Below, in pieces: positions 1 to 8,828 of a stretch of 64,000 nucleotides of DNA (its first letter is position 1; every line of letters begins with the position of its first letter). The stretch covers positions 1-64,000 of the forward strand of contig JAUNCL010000009.1 of the NCBI GenBank assembly GCA_030535235.1, given 5' to 3'. The notes under the pieces were generated by a model. The model worked only from the letters and a program-made list of their open reading frames with translations, was not told the origin of the DNA and made no database searches. A program made the position numbers and the translations under genes. Source of the stretch: Bacillota bacterium (lineage in GTDB: Bacteria; Bacillota; Clostridia; Oscillospirales; Oscillospiraceae).

Positions 1-2
1 AA

Positions 3-22
3 GACACGGCTGGCTGCCGTGT
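3..22. terminator. Hairpin upstream of the first gene
   Basis: GACACGGC and GCCGTGTC form a perfect 8-bp stem around a short loop. No clear T-run follows, so it is either the end of a terminator from a gene outside the window or a leader hairpin of the next gene. Confidence 0.4.
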
Positions 23-61
23 CCTTAACCGTAAATTTATTGTAATAGGAGGACTGAAAAT

Positions 62-3000
62 ATGAAAAAACGGATCTTGAGCGTCATACTTGCAATCTGC
101 ATGGTTGCGGCTATGGTGCCGGTCATGTCGACCACGGCGTCGGCGGCGGACACCTGCACCTGCCTGATACACTGCACAGAAACCATGGACAAAAACTGCC
201 CTGTGTGCTCCCAAGAGGGGGCACAGATTGCCGACTGCCTCGGCCGTAATCTATGGGCAGAGATCAAGGATGCTGACGTTTTGCAGAATGCAATGAATAT
301 TTCCGCCACGTATTCTACAGTTTATTTCGAATTAGGAGCGGACCTTACGTTAACAAACGCAATTACAGTCCCTGAAAACGCAAACGCCATGATCGATCTG
401 AACGGACACACCTTAAGCGGAGATCAAGAACATGGTATTTTTGAAGTATACGGGAAATTGACCGTGGTCGACACCCAGGGCACCGGCAAAATGACAGACG
501 CCGGCGGAGCATTCCGTATTTGCGGCGGCTATGTGCTGATGACGGGGGGGACCATAGAAAATTGTACGACCTTTGGCGGAGTTTATATCAAGCAGGGCGG
601 CACATTTAAGATGACCGGCGGAACACTGAAAAACAACACAAGTTACGCAGGGGTTCTCTGGTACGGGGAAAAATATCCCGCGAGTATCTATTCCAGCACC
701 AGTAAAGACGGCACTGTGATCATTGACGGTACGGCTCAGGTACTCTGCTGTGACCAGGACGATTGCGACCATTTCGGTTCCATTTATATTCTTTCTAATC
801 AGACCACACTGCGTGTTGACGGCGGGACAATAAAAGGAGGCATTTATACTGAAGGCACATCGATCATTACATCAAGCCGCACAGGGACAGGAGAGGGAAC
901 AGCCATTCAAGGAAAGGTTGAAAACGGCGGGACGATTTCCGGCGGCACCTATGATGATGAGGTCAAAAACGAAGCGGCCGGTACCATCAGCGGCGGCAGC
1001 TTTGCGGGCAAGGTGACCAACGCCGGTTCGATCAGCGGCGGTACCTTCCATTCTGAAGTTGACAATCAGGGCGCCATTTCCGGCGGTACATATTCCGAAA
1101 ACAGCGTTGTCAAAAACACCGGCACCATCACCGGCGGCACTTTCCTCGGGACCGTGGAGTCGGAAAACGGAACCATAGAAGACAGTGCCAAGGTTTCCGT
1201 GCGTTTTGTCAACGAAACCGGCGAAACGCTCAAAACCTTGAGAGTCCTCCGCGGTCAGAGGATCACTTCGACCGACCTCCCTGAAATCGACCCCACGCAG
1301 TACGGCTACGCGAAAGTGAAATACACTGTAGGGGGTAAGGAATATAGGGATAACTCCGAATTCACAGACGCGGTACGGTACACAGAGGATGAAACCTTAG
1401 TTACCGTAACACTCATCTCTCCGATCGCATACACGATCACCTATAATTTGAACGACGGCTTTGTTTCTTCGTCCGACCCATTTGAATCCAACCCAACTGA
1501 ATATTTTTCGACAAGCGATGACATTACGCTGACTAACCCCACAAAAGAAGGCTATACCTTTACCGGCTGGGGCGGGACCGGTCTGGAAGGTACTAACAAC
1601 ATGACGGTCACCATCCCCAAAGGCAGCACCGGCAACAGAGAATATACCGCCTATTATATGAAGCGCCCCAGCGGGGATATATCGTCGAATTATTTTTACA
1701 CCGTTGTATATGATACCCAGGGCGGAAGCCCGGTAGCGCCTAAAACGGTATGGTTGGGCGATATTTCTAAGGTGGAGGTCCTGGACGGTGTCAGCACGAC
1801 AAGAGCGGGCTACTGGTTTTCAGTGTGGTACTGCGGTAGTACGCGGATAGCATTGGCAAACACCACCGTTGAAAAGCTTAAGGACAATGCCGACGACAAT
1901 GGAGTGATAACGCTTACAGCAAGTTGGAAAGAGAAAACGGAGGTTTCATTTAATACTGCTGCTCAGGAATATACCTATGCCGGGGCAGAACAGGCATTTG
2001 AGATCAGAGATACAACTCTCGATGGGTTTCAGGTGACCTATCGGCAAAATGGGAATACCGTTGCAGCTCCCACCGATGCCGGCTCCTATGATGTCATCGT
2101 CACCAGGGAAGAGGACAGGACCTATAAAGCGGTGGATGTGACCATCCCCGACGGCCTGGTGATCCAGCCGCAGAAGATTACGGTGACCATCGGGGATACT
2201 TCCGACCAAACCTATACGGGGAAAGCTATTGAACCTGCGATCACGGTTTCTGATGGCACAAACGAAATTCCGGCAAGTGAATATACGGTTGCGTATACAG
2301 ACAACAGAAACGCAGGTACCGCCACCGTCACCGTCACAGCCAAGGCAGGCGGCAACTACACCTTTACACAAGCAACCCAAACCTTTACCATCCAAAAGAA
2401 GTCCATCACCCCCACGATTGCCATGGCGGGCTATGACTACGGCACGGATCCCGGCTACCCCGAAGTCAGCGGCAATGAAGGCGGCGGCGCGGTGAGCGTC
2501 TGGTACAGCACCTACGATGATATTGGCACCGACACCGCACACCGGCAGCTCTGGGATGTGGCTGCCATCGGCGGCACAACGCTGAACGCGGGCACCTATT
2601 ACATGATGGCCGAGGTGGCAGAGAGCCAGAACTACACGGCGGGCATCAGCGATGTCATCACCTTCCGGGTCATGGCCAACCAATACGCCGCCCCCGCCGC
2701 CCCCGCTCTCGACGGCTCCACCGTGACCGTCGGCGAGGCGGATCGGGGCAAGGCGCTGGAGTACTCCCTGAACGGCGGCGCCTGGACCGATGTTCCCGCA
2801 CTGGACAACGGCAGCTTTGTGCTGCCCGGTCTGGCGGAGAATACCGGCTTCACCCTCTCCCTCCGCCAAAAAGCCAGCGCCGACGGCAACTATGCGGCGT
2901 CCGACGCGGTGGGCTGCTTCTCCGTGACCTACAACGCCAACGGCGGCACCGGGACAGTCCCCTGTGCATACGCCAACAGCGGAAGTACTGTCACCGTGGC

Positions 3001-4768
3001 CTCCGGCGCCGAGTTGCAGCGTACCGGCTATACCTTCGCCGGCTGGAACACAGAGGCTGACGGCAGCGGAACCGCTTATGCCGAAGGCTTGCCCATTACC
3101 ACCGCAGCCACCCTCTACGCCCAGTGGACGATCAATCAGTACACCATCACATTCGACACCGACGACGGAACAAAGATCGCTCCCATTACTCTGGATTATG
3201 GCGAGACTGTGACCGCACCTGAGAATCCCACCAAGACCGGCTATACCTTTGTGGGTTGGGATGACACAATTCCTAACATCATGCCTGCGAAAAATATGAC
3301 CATCACGGCGCGGTGGACGATCAACCAGTACACCATCACATTCGACACCGACGACGGAACAAAGATCGCTCCCATTACTCTGGATTATGGCGAGACTGTG
3401 ACCGCACCTGAGAATCCCACCAAGACCGGCTATACCTTTGTGGGTTGGGATGACACAATTCCTAACACCATGCCTGCGAAAAATATGACCATTACGGCTC
3501 AGTGGAGGATCAATCAGTACACTATCACCCTGAATCCCAATTATGACGGCGGCGAATCCGGCACCATGACCACCGGCGACGGCTGGAAGCTGACCGATGA
3601 CCTGCCTGTCCCCACCCGCAGCGGCTACACCTTTGACGGCTGGTTTACAGCGGTGACTGGCGGCGAACAGGTTGCTGCTGACACTGTGTTCAATGCCGAC
3701 ATCACCATTTATGCCCACTGGACGGCGCGCCCCACCGGCGGTGGTTCCTCCAGCAGCACGACCACGGAGAAGAACCCGGACGGCTCCACCACCGTCACGG
3801 TGACCGACAAGACCACCGGCACCGTGACGGAGACCACCAAGAACACCGATGGCTCCACCATCGTTGTGGAGACCAAGAAAGACGGCACCGTCACCGAGAC
3901 AAATAAGGCTGCCGACGGTACTACCGGCACCGTGGTTACGGATAAGAACGGCGACATCACTGAGAGCTCTGTGTCCGTGTCCGACAAGGCCGCTGCGGAA
4001 GCTGCCAAGACCGGCGACGCCGTGACCCTGCCCGTGGAAGTCCCCGCTGCCAAGAGCACCGAGGACGCTCCCGCCGTGGAGGTCACCGTGCCCCAGAGCG
4101 CCGGCTCCGTCAAGGTGGAGATCCCTGTGGAGAAGGTCACCCCCGGCACCGTGGCTGTCATTGTGAAGGCTGACGGCACCGAGGAGATCATCGCAAATTC
4201 CATCCCCACGGAAACCGGCGTGGTGCTGACCCTGGATGGCTCCGCCACCGTGAAAATCGTGGACAATTCCAAGGAATTTGAGGACGTTCAAACTGGCTAC
4301 TGGGGTGAGGACGCCGTGGACTTCGTTGTGGCCCGCGAAATGTTTGCCGGCACAAGTGAAACCACCTTCAGCCCCAATTCCAATATGACCCGCGCCATGC
4401 TGATGACTGTCCTGGCCCGGTTCGACGGTCAGGACACCGACGGCGGCGATGTGTGGTATGAAAAGGGCATGGAGTGGGCCAAGGAGAATGGCATCTCCGA
4501 CGGCTCCAACCCCAACGGAAACATCACCCGTGAGCAGTTGGCAACCATGTTGTGGCGCTATGCCGGAAGCCCGACAAGCAGCCACAGCCTGGACGGCTAC
4601 ACCGACGCGGCGCAGATCAGCGACTACGCCCAGGAGGCCATGCGCTGGGCCAACGAGAACGGCATTATCAACGGCTACGGCGATGGCACGTTGGGTGCCA
4701 AAGACAACGCCACCCGCGCGCAGGTTGCACAAATGCTTATGACCTTTATCAAGAGCTTGAATCAGTAA
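62..4768 (+). CDS. Very large secreted SLH-domain protein with InlB-type repeats
   Basis: Predicted cell-surface protein of 1568 residues, probably an adhesin or S-layer-associated protein. The start has AGGAGG eight bases upstream and gives a signal peptide (about residues 1-29, ending in ASAA). In order: a Cys-rich stretch; repeats of the type GGTISGGT that suggest a beta-helix (about 254-373); an MBG-like module (about 709-777); several InlB/Listeria-Bacteroides repeats carrying GYTFxGW motifs (about 947-1220); a Thr-rich linker (about 1237-1305); and three SLH modules (about 1405-1568) for binding secondary wall polymers. Two 63-residue units inside are almost identical. SLH anchoring is well established for such modules; the ligand is unknown. 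A hairpin terminator follows. Confidence 0.9.
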   Translation: MKKRILSVILAICMVAAMVPVMSTTASAADTCTCLIHCTETMDKNCPVCSQEGAQIADCLGRNLWAEIKDADVLQNAMNISATYSTVYFELGADLTLTNAITVPENANAMIDLNGHTLSGDQEHGIFEVYGKLTVVDTQGTGKMTDAGGAFRICGGYVLMTGGTIENCTTFGGVYIKQGGTFKMTGGTLKNNTSYAGVLWYGEKYPASIYSSTSKDGTVIIDGTAQVLCCDQDDCDHFGSIYILSNQTTLRVDGGTIKGGIYTEGTSIITSSRTGTGEGTAIQGKVENGGTISGGTYDDEVKNEAAGTISGGSFAGKVTNAGSISGGTFHSEVDNQGAISGGTYSENSVVKNTGTITGGTFLGTVESENGTIEDSAKVSVRFVNETGETLKTLRVLRGQRITSTDLPEIDPTQYGYAKVKYTVGGKEYRDNSEFTDAVRYTEDETLVTVTLISPIAYTITYNLNDGFVSSSDPFESNPTEYFSTSDDITLTNPTKEGYTFTGWGGTGLEGTNNMTVTIPKGSTGNREYTAYYMKRPSGDISSNYFYTVVYDTQGGSPVAPKTVWLGDISKVEVLDGVSTTRAGYWFSVWYCGSTRIALANTTVEKLKDNADDNGVITLTASWKEKTEVSFNTAAQEYTYAGAEQAFEIRDTTLDGFQVTYRQNGNTVAAPTDAGSYDVIVTREEDRTYKAVDVTIPDGLVIQPQKITVTIGDTSDQTYTGKAIEPAITVSDGTNEIPASEYTVAYTDNRNAGTATVTVTAKAGGNYTFTQATQTFTIQKKSITPTIAMAGYDYGTDPGYPEVSGNEGGGAVSVWYSTYDDIGTDTAHRQLWDVAAIGGTTLNAGTYYMMAEVAESQNYTAGISDVITFRVMANQYAAPAAPALDGSTVTVGEADRGKALEYSLNGGAWTDVPALDNGSFVLPGLAENTGFTLSLRQKASADGNYAASDAVGCFSVTYNANGGTGTVPCAYANSGSTVTVASGAELQRTGYTFAGWNTEADGSGTAYAEGLPITTAATLYAQWTINQYTITFDTDDGTKIAPITLDYGETVTAPENPTKTGYTFVGWDDTIPNIMPAKNMTITARWTINQYTITFDTDDGTKIAPITLDYGETVTAPENPTKTGYTFVGWDDTIPNTMPAKNMTITAQWRINQYTITLNPNYDGGESGTMTTGDGWKLTDDLPVPTRSGYTFDGWFTAVTGGEQVAADTVFNADITIYAHWTARPTGGGSSSSTTTEKNPDGSTTVTVTDKTTGTVTETTKNTDGSTIVVETKKDGTVTETNKAADGTTGTVVTDKNGDITESSVSVSDKAAAEAAKTGDAVTLPVEVPAAKSTEDAPAVEVTVPQSAGSVKVEIPVEKVTPGTVAVIVKADGTEEIIANSIPTETGVVLTLDGSATVKIVDNSKEFEDVQTGYWGEDAVDFVVAREMFAGTSETTFSPNSNMTRAMLMTVLARFDGQDTDGGDVWYEKGMEWAKENGISDGSNPNGNITREQLATMLWRYAGSPTSSHSLDGYTDAAQISDYAQEAMRWANENGIINGYGDGTLGAKDNATRAQVAQMLMTFIKSLNQ
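3130..3507 (+). repeat. Two near-identical 189-bp tandem units inside the SLH gene
   Basis: Units begin at 3130 and 3319 with only a few base differences. A third, diverged unit starts in phase at 3508. The period is 63 codons, so copy-number change keeps the reading frame. Each unit encodes one InlB-type repeat. Confidence 0.9.
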
Positions 4769-4807
4769 GTCAGACCTGCGAAAGCAAAGCGGGTACAGAC
4801 CAGTATT

Positions 4808-4848
4808 AGAGCAGAGCCGCCCTGAAAAGGACGGCTCCGCTCTGTTTC
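4808..4848 (+). terminator. Terminator after the first SLH gene
   Basis: An inverted repeat of about 14 bp (AGAGCAGAGCCG against CGGCTCCGCTCT) is followed by TGTTTCTT, forty bases after the stop codon. Confidence 0.75.
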
Positions 4849-4890
4849 TTCTAACTTGCCTACCGTCGCTGGCAATATACAATTCCCTTT

Positions 4891-4941
4891 GTAAAAGTAA
4901 CGTCTGGCTTGACCAATGGTTGTAAAACTTACGTCAGCTTT
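4891..4941. promoter_or_regulatory. Imperfect 20-bp direct repeat in the gap before the binding-protein gene
   Basis: GTAAAAGTAACGTCTGGCTT at 4891-4910 and GTAAAACTTACGTCAGCTTT at 4922-4941 match at about 15 of 20 positions. Their start-to-start spacing is 31 bp, close to three helical turns. The rest of the 395-base gap (4769-5163) holds the terminator and nothing else recognised. This could be a paired regulator site for the downstream operon; no protein can be assigned. Confidence 0.35.
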
Positions 4942-5163
4942 TATTCCATATCTTTATCAACGAAAGCGGGCGGAGAAGCGTCCGCTTTTTTGTCCGTTTT
5001 TGGAAAGTCTGCACGAAAGTACGATGCGGCGGAAAAGAAGTTCCGGTAAACTGAAATCAGCATTACATTGGGTAAATAGGGAGGCGGCCCTTGGCGTGAA
5101 ACCAATGGCTGCCGGCAGCTGTCTGACCGCTGCCCTCAGTGCCCTGTCAAGGAGAGTGACCCT

Positions 5164-6540
5164 ATGAAACGATGGAAAACCGTTCTTCCCCTTCTTCTCC
5201 TGGCGGCCCTGCTCCTGACCTGTTCCGGCTGCGGCAAGGCGGAAGGAGAGCAGCCGGTGAGCATCACCATCTGGCATGTGTACGGGGCGCAGACCGACTC
5301 CCCCCTGAACGATCTGATCGACGAGTTCAACGGTACCGTAGGGAAGGAAGAGGGAATCCGGGTGGAGGTCACCATGGTCTCCAACAACAAAAACATCTAC
5401 GAGGACATCCTGGCCGCCGCCAACCAGGACCCCGGAGCGCCGGAGCTGCCGGATATCTTTGTGGCCTACCCCAAAACCGTGCTGAACCTGCCGGATGAGA
5501 ACATTCTGGTGGACTACACGGATTATTTCACCCAGGAGGAGCTGGACACCTTTGTGCCCGCCTTCCTGGAGGACGGCATGGTGAACGGCCGCCTGGTGGT
5601 GCTCCCTGTGGCCAAGTCCACGGAGCTGCTCTATGTAAACAAGACGGCCTTTGACCGGTTCTCCGCCGCCACCGGGGCTCAGCTCTCCGACCTGGAAACC
5701 TGGGACGGCTTGTTTGAGACCGCCTGCGACTACGCCGCTTGGACCGACAGCCAGACCCCTGATGTTGCCGGAGACAGCACGGCCCTTTTTGTCCATGACT
5801 TCCACTTTAACTACTTCCAGGTAGGGGTGGAGTCCCTGGGCGAGTCCTTTTTCGACGGGGAGAAGCTGGCCTTCGGTCCCATGTTCCAGCGGGTCTGGGA
5901 ACCCTACGCCAGAGCCGCCATCTCCGGTGGCCTGTGGCTCCAGGGGGGCTATGCCACGGAGCCCCTTCGCACCGGGGAGAGCATCGTGAGCGTGGCCTCC
6001 TCCGCCAGCGTGCTGTATTTCTCCGACCAGGTGACCTACGCGAACAACACCTCGGAAAACGTGGAGCTGCTGGTGCAGCCCTGCCCGGTGTTCCGGGAGG
6101 GAAGCCGGACCGTGATGCAGCGGGGAGCCGGCATGTGTACCGTGCGCTCCACGCCGGACCGGGAGCAAGCAGCCGTCACCTTCCTGAAGTGGCTCACCGA
6201 ACCGGCCTGCAACGCCCGTTTTGCGGTCAGCGCCGGGTATATGCCCACCACCCAGGAGGCCTTTGACGTGTACCTGCCCCAGGAGATTCAGTCCCTTACC
6301 GATCCCAAGTACACGGCGCTGTATGACGCCTACGCAAAGACCCAGCCTGCCTATGAATTTTATGTGCCCCCGCAGATGGAGAGCTACCAGGACCTGGAGG
6401 CCAGTTTTGAAAAAAATATCCGCCTGTGCATGCTGGACGCCAGAGAGGCGTATCTCCAGGCCGGCGGAAACGACCAGGCGCTGCTGGAGCAGCTGGTGCA
6501 GGAGAGTCTGATCCAGTTCCAGCAGATTATGAGCCGGTGA
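5164..6540 (+). CDS. Extracellular solute-binding lipoprotein (orphan)
   Basis: 458 residues with an N-terminal signal and lipobox (LLLTCSGCG), so it is predicted to be lipid-anchored outside the membrane. The fold family is the ABC-type sugar-binding proteins (SBP_bac_1/8 type): the mature start SITIWHVYG, the ELPDIFVAYP segment near residue 95 and the GAGMCTV region are typical. No ABC permease or ATPase gene is adjacent. The next gene, which starts 34 bases downstream, encodes a membrane regulator with an extracellular sensor region. That arrangement suggests a sensory co-receptor rather than an uptake role, which is inference. The ligand is not predictable. Confidence 0.85.
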   Translation: MKRWKTVLPLLLLAALLLTCSGCGKAEGEQPVSITIWHVYGAQTDSPLNDLIDEFNGTVGKEEGIRVEVTMVSNNKNIYEDILAAANQDPGAPELPDIFVAYPKTVLNLPDENILVDYTDYFTQEELDTFVPAFLEDGMVNGRLVVLPVAKSTELLYVNKTAFDRFSAATGAQLSDLETWDGLFETACDYAAWTDSQTPDVAGDSTALFVHDFHFNYFQVGVESLGESFFDGEKLAFGPMFQRVWEPYARAAISGGLWLQGGYATEPLRTGESIVSVASSASVLYFSDQVTYANNTSENVELLVQPCPVFREGSRTVMQRGAGMCTVRSTPDREQAAVTFLKWLTEPACNARFAVSAGYMPTTQEAFDVYLPQEIQSLTDPKYTALYDAYAKTQPAYEFYVPPQMESYQDLEASFEKNIRLCMLDAREAYLQAGGNDQALLEQLVQESLIQFQQIMSR

Positions 6541-6574
6541 GGGCGTGGGCCTGCCGCAGAAGGGAGGAGACGCC

Positions 6575-8149
6575 ATGTGGAAAAAGCTGACCGGCCTGAA
6601 AGACCAGTTCCATGCCGCCCGGGGGCAGAGCGTGGGGATGCAGAGACGGCTGATGCTCTACTGGGTCTCCATGATCCTGGCGGTGTTTGCCGCGCTGCTC
6701 CTGGTGCTCAGCGTGGCCGGGTTCTTCTCCGGTTCCGACCAGAAGCTGAACCAGGCCCTTATCACCGAGCAGAACAATGTGTCCGTCCAGCTGGCCCAGC
6801 AGCTGGGGACCCTTACGGCCCAGGGGGTGGCCCTCTCCAGCCAGATCACCAACATTCTGGACGATGCCCTGTACACCGGGGCGGTTTCTTCCCTCAATGA
6901 TCAGGGGGACCGGTTGATCGCCCTGGAAAGGCAGCTGTTTACCCCCTTGAACGCCGCGATCCAGTCCAGCCCCTGCAACGGGGTGTTTGTGATCCTGGAC
7001 GCCACCACCAACACCACCGCGCCCATGGCGGGGACCTCCCGGGCTGGGCTGTACCTCCGGTTTATGAACCTGAGCAACAAGAGCGCGGTGAACCAGGATA
7101 TTGTCTACTTCCGGGGCGTGCCGGAAGTAGCCCGTGAGAACCAGCTGGAGCTTCACAACCGCTGGAACCTGGAGTTTGACATCAGCCGCCTTCCCGGTTA
7201 CACCCGGCTGATGGGCCAGACGGTGACGCGGCTGGCAGACAGCGCCTATTGGACCGGCCGGGTCCATTTGACGGACACCTGGGAGGACGCCTTTTTGCTG
7301 CTGGTGCCCATCCAGGCCAGTGACGGCACGGTGCAGGGAGTCTGCGGGATTGAACTGGGCGACCTGTACTTCCGGCTGTCTTATCCCGCCTATCAAAGCG
7401 AGTTCGGCAGCATGGTTACCGTTCTGGCGCCCATGTCGGAGGGGAAGCTCCGCCTGTCCCAGGGAATGACCGGGGGGCTGGAGAGGACCTACCTCAGCAA
7501 CACTGACACCCTGGCGGTGAAGGAAGGGAAGTATTTCAACACCTATGAGGGGGAGAGCGGCACCTTCCTGGGGGTTCACACCAAGCTGAACCTGGAGATC
7601 AACGAGGCCCCTGTGTATGCGGTCACCCTCATTGCCCAGGACAGCTGGGCCACCGCCACAGCCCAGCGGCGAACGGTCTGGATACTCAGCTCCCTGTGCT
7701 TCCTGCTGCTGATGCTGGGGCTTTCCTTCTACCTCTCCCGGCGGTTTGTGAAGCCGATCTTCCAGAGCTTCCGGGCCATTCAGGAGGAGAACGCCCTGGA
7801 GAGTGAGTCCTCCGGCATTTCTGAGGTCGACGCCCTCATGGACTTTATCCGGTCCAAAAGTCAGAACCAAGCCATTGGAAAGAGCGGCCTGCCGCCGGAC
7901 ATTGCGGAGCTGTTCAACACCTTTGCCCAGCGGGCAGAGAGTCTCACCGCTACCGAGCGGAACATCCTCCGGTATTACGCCGATGGCCGGGAGATCAGCG
8001 AGGTGGCGGAGCTGGCCTATATCAGCATCCACACCGTCCGTAAGCACAACGCCAATATGTACCAAAAGCTGGGGGTCGGCTCCCGGGACGAGCTGATGCT
8101 CTACCTGGAATTGTTCCGCCGCTGCGGCCGGCTGGACGAACTGTTTTGA
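6575..8149 (+). CDS. Membrane-anchored LuxR-type regulator with extracellular sensor domain
   Basis: 524 residues from the ATG at 6575, preferred over an upstream GTG at 6545 because GGGAGGAG lies at the right distance before it. One membrane segment near residues 27-48, a large outside domain (about 50-365, Cache-like in size and layout), a second membrane segment (about 368-390), and at the C-terminus a LuxR/GerE helix-turn-helix beginning LTATERNILRYYADG with the recognition part ISIHTVRKHNANMYQKLGV. There is no kinase or receiver domain, so signal and DNA binding sit in one chain. Paired with the solute-binding lipoprotein just upstream. A terminator follows. Confidence 0.8.
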   Translation: MWKKLTGLKDQFHAARGQSVGMQRRLMLYWVSMILAVFAALLLVLSVAGFFSGSDQKLNQALITEQNNVSVQLAQQLGTLTAQGVALSSQITNILDDALYTGAVSSLNDQGDRLIALERQLFTPLNAAIQSSPCNGVFVILDATTNTTAPMAGTSRAGLYLRFMNLSNKSAVNQDIVYFRGVPEVARENQLELHNRWNLEFDISRLPGYTRLMGQTVTRLADSAYWTGRVHLTDTWEDAFLLLVPIQASDGTVQGVCGIELGDLYFRLSYPAYQSEFGSMVTVLAPMSEGKLRLSQGMTGGLERTYLSNTDTLAVKEGKYFNTYEGESGTFLGVHTKLNLEINEAPVYAVTLIAQDSWATATAQRRTVWILSSLCFLLLMLGLSFYLSRRFVKPIFQSFRAIQEENALESESSGISEVDALMDFIRSKSQNQAIGKSGLPPDIAELFNTFAQRAESLTATERNILRYYADGREISEVAELAYISIHTVRKHNANMYQKLGVGSRDELMLYLELFRRCGRLDELF

Positions 8150-8162
8150 CCCATATTTTTTC

Positions 8163-8206
8163 AGAAACTGGGGGAAATCTTAGCATTTCCCGCAGTTTCT
8201 TCTTTG
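8163..8206 (+). terminator. Terminator after the membrane LuxR gene
   Basis: AGAAACTG and GGAAAT pair with ATTTCC and CAGTTTCT around a short loop, followed by a T-rich tail. Confidence 0.7.
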
Positions 8207-8389
8207 TTATCAATGTAGCGATATGTACAAAAACAAAGGCTCAAAACTGTGCAGGTCAAATTAATTCAATGGAGTATTTTGGGGAAATTCGTCTGAAAAT
8301 ACTCAATGAGCTACTGGTAATCAGAAAGGTACATCTGTTATATTAATAAAGGATTCAGAAATTAATACTTTGGGGAGGTGAGCCAGGGA

Positions 8390-8740
8390 ATGAAGCGGAT
8401 CATTGCCGGGTATCTGCAAGACGATTCCGACGAGGGGCAGTTTTGGTTTTCGCTGACCTGTGTGGAGTGCGGGACGGTATGGAAGAGCACCCCGATTCGG
8501 TTTTCCAAGGCGGGGGTTCCATCCCCCACGGAAGCAAAGCAGATCGTGTTCCGTACCCTCTACCAGCGGGAGTGGGAACAGGCCCGGGAGCGGGCCATCG
8601 TTGAGGCCGCCCATGGGTTCAACTGGTGTCCCCTCTGCGGCCGGCTGGTGTGCAATCGCTGCTTCCTGATCTGTGATGATCTGGACATGTGCCGCACCTG
8701 TGCCGAGGACCTTCATGAGAGAGGTGACCCGGTGGCGTAG
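8390..8740 (+). CDS. Small zinc-finger-like protein of unknown function
   Basis: 116 residues if started at the ATG at 8390; a GTG at 8378 is also possible but overlaps the GGGGAGG ribosome site. It contains CVECG near the N-terminus and, in the C-terminal half, CPLCG followed by CNRC and CRTC. These are paired CxxC motifs that would bind zinc. No enzyme motif is visible. It opens the cluster of zinc-ribbon, SPFH and TPM genes, so an accessory role in that cluster is plausible. Function unknown. Confidence 0.75.
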   Translation: MKRIIAGYLQDDSDEGQFWFSLTCVECGTVWKSTPIRFSKAGVPSPTEAKQIVFRTLYQREWEQARERAIVEAAHGFNWCPLCGRLVCNRCFLICDDLDMCRTCAEDLHERGDPVA

Positions 8741-8828
8741 CATGGGGATTCTCCCTGAGCACCTTGTGTCCCTGCTTTGACAGGGGAGTGGAACGATAAA
8801 GAAATTGTACATGGAAAGGAGAACAATT

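Noticed and set aside
1946-4882. 978-codon open frame on the minus strand opposite the first SLH gene
   Set aside because: It is a shadow of codon bias in the real gene: Gly/His/Val-rich with no domain, and it has no ribosome site. The plus-strand frame has a signal peptide and three SLH modules.
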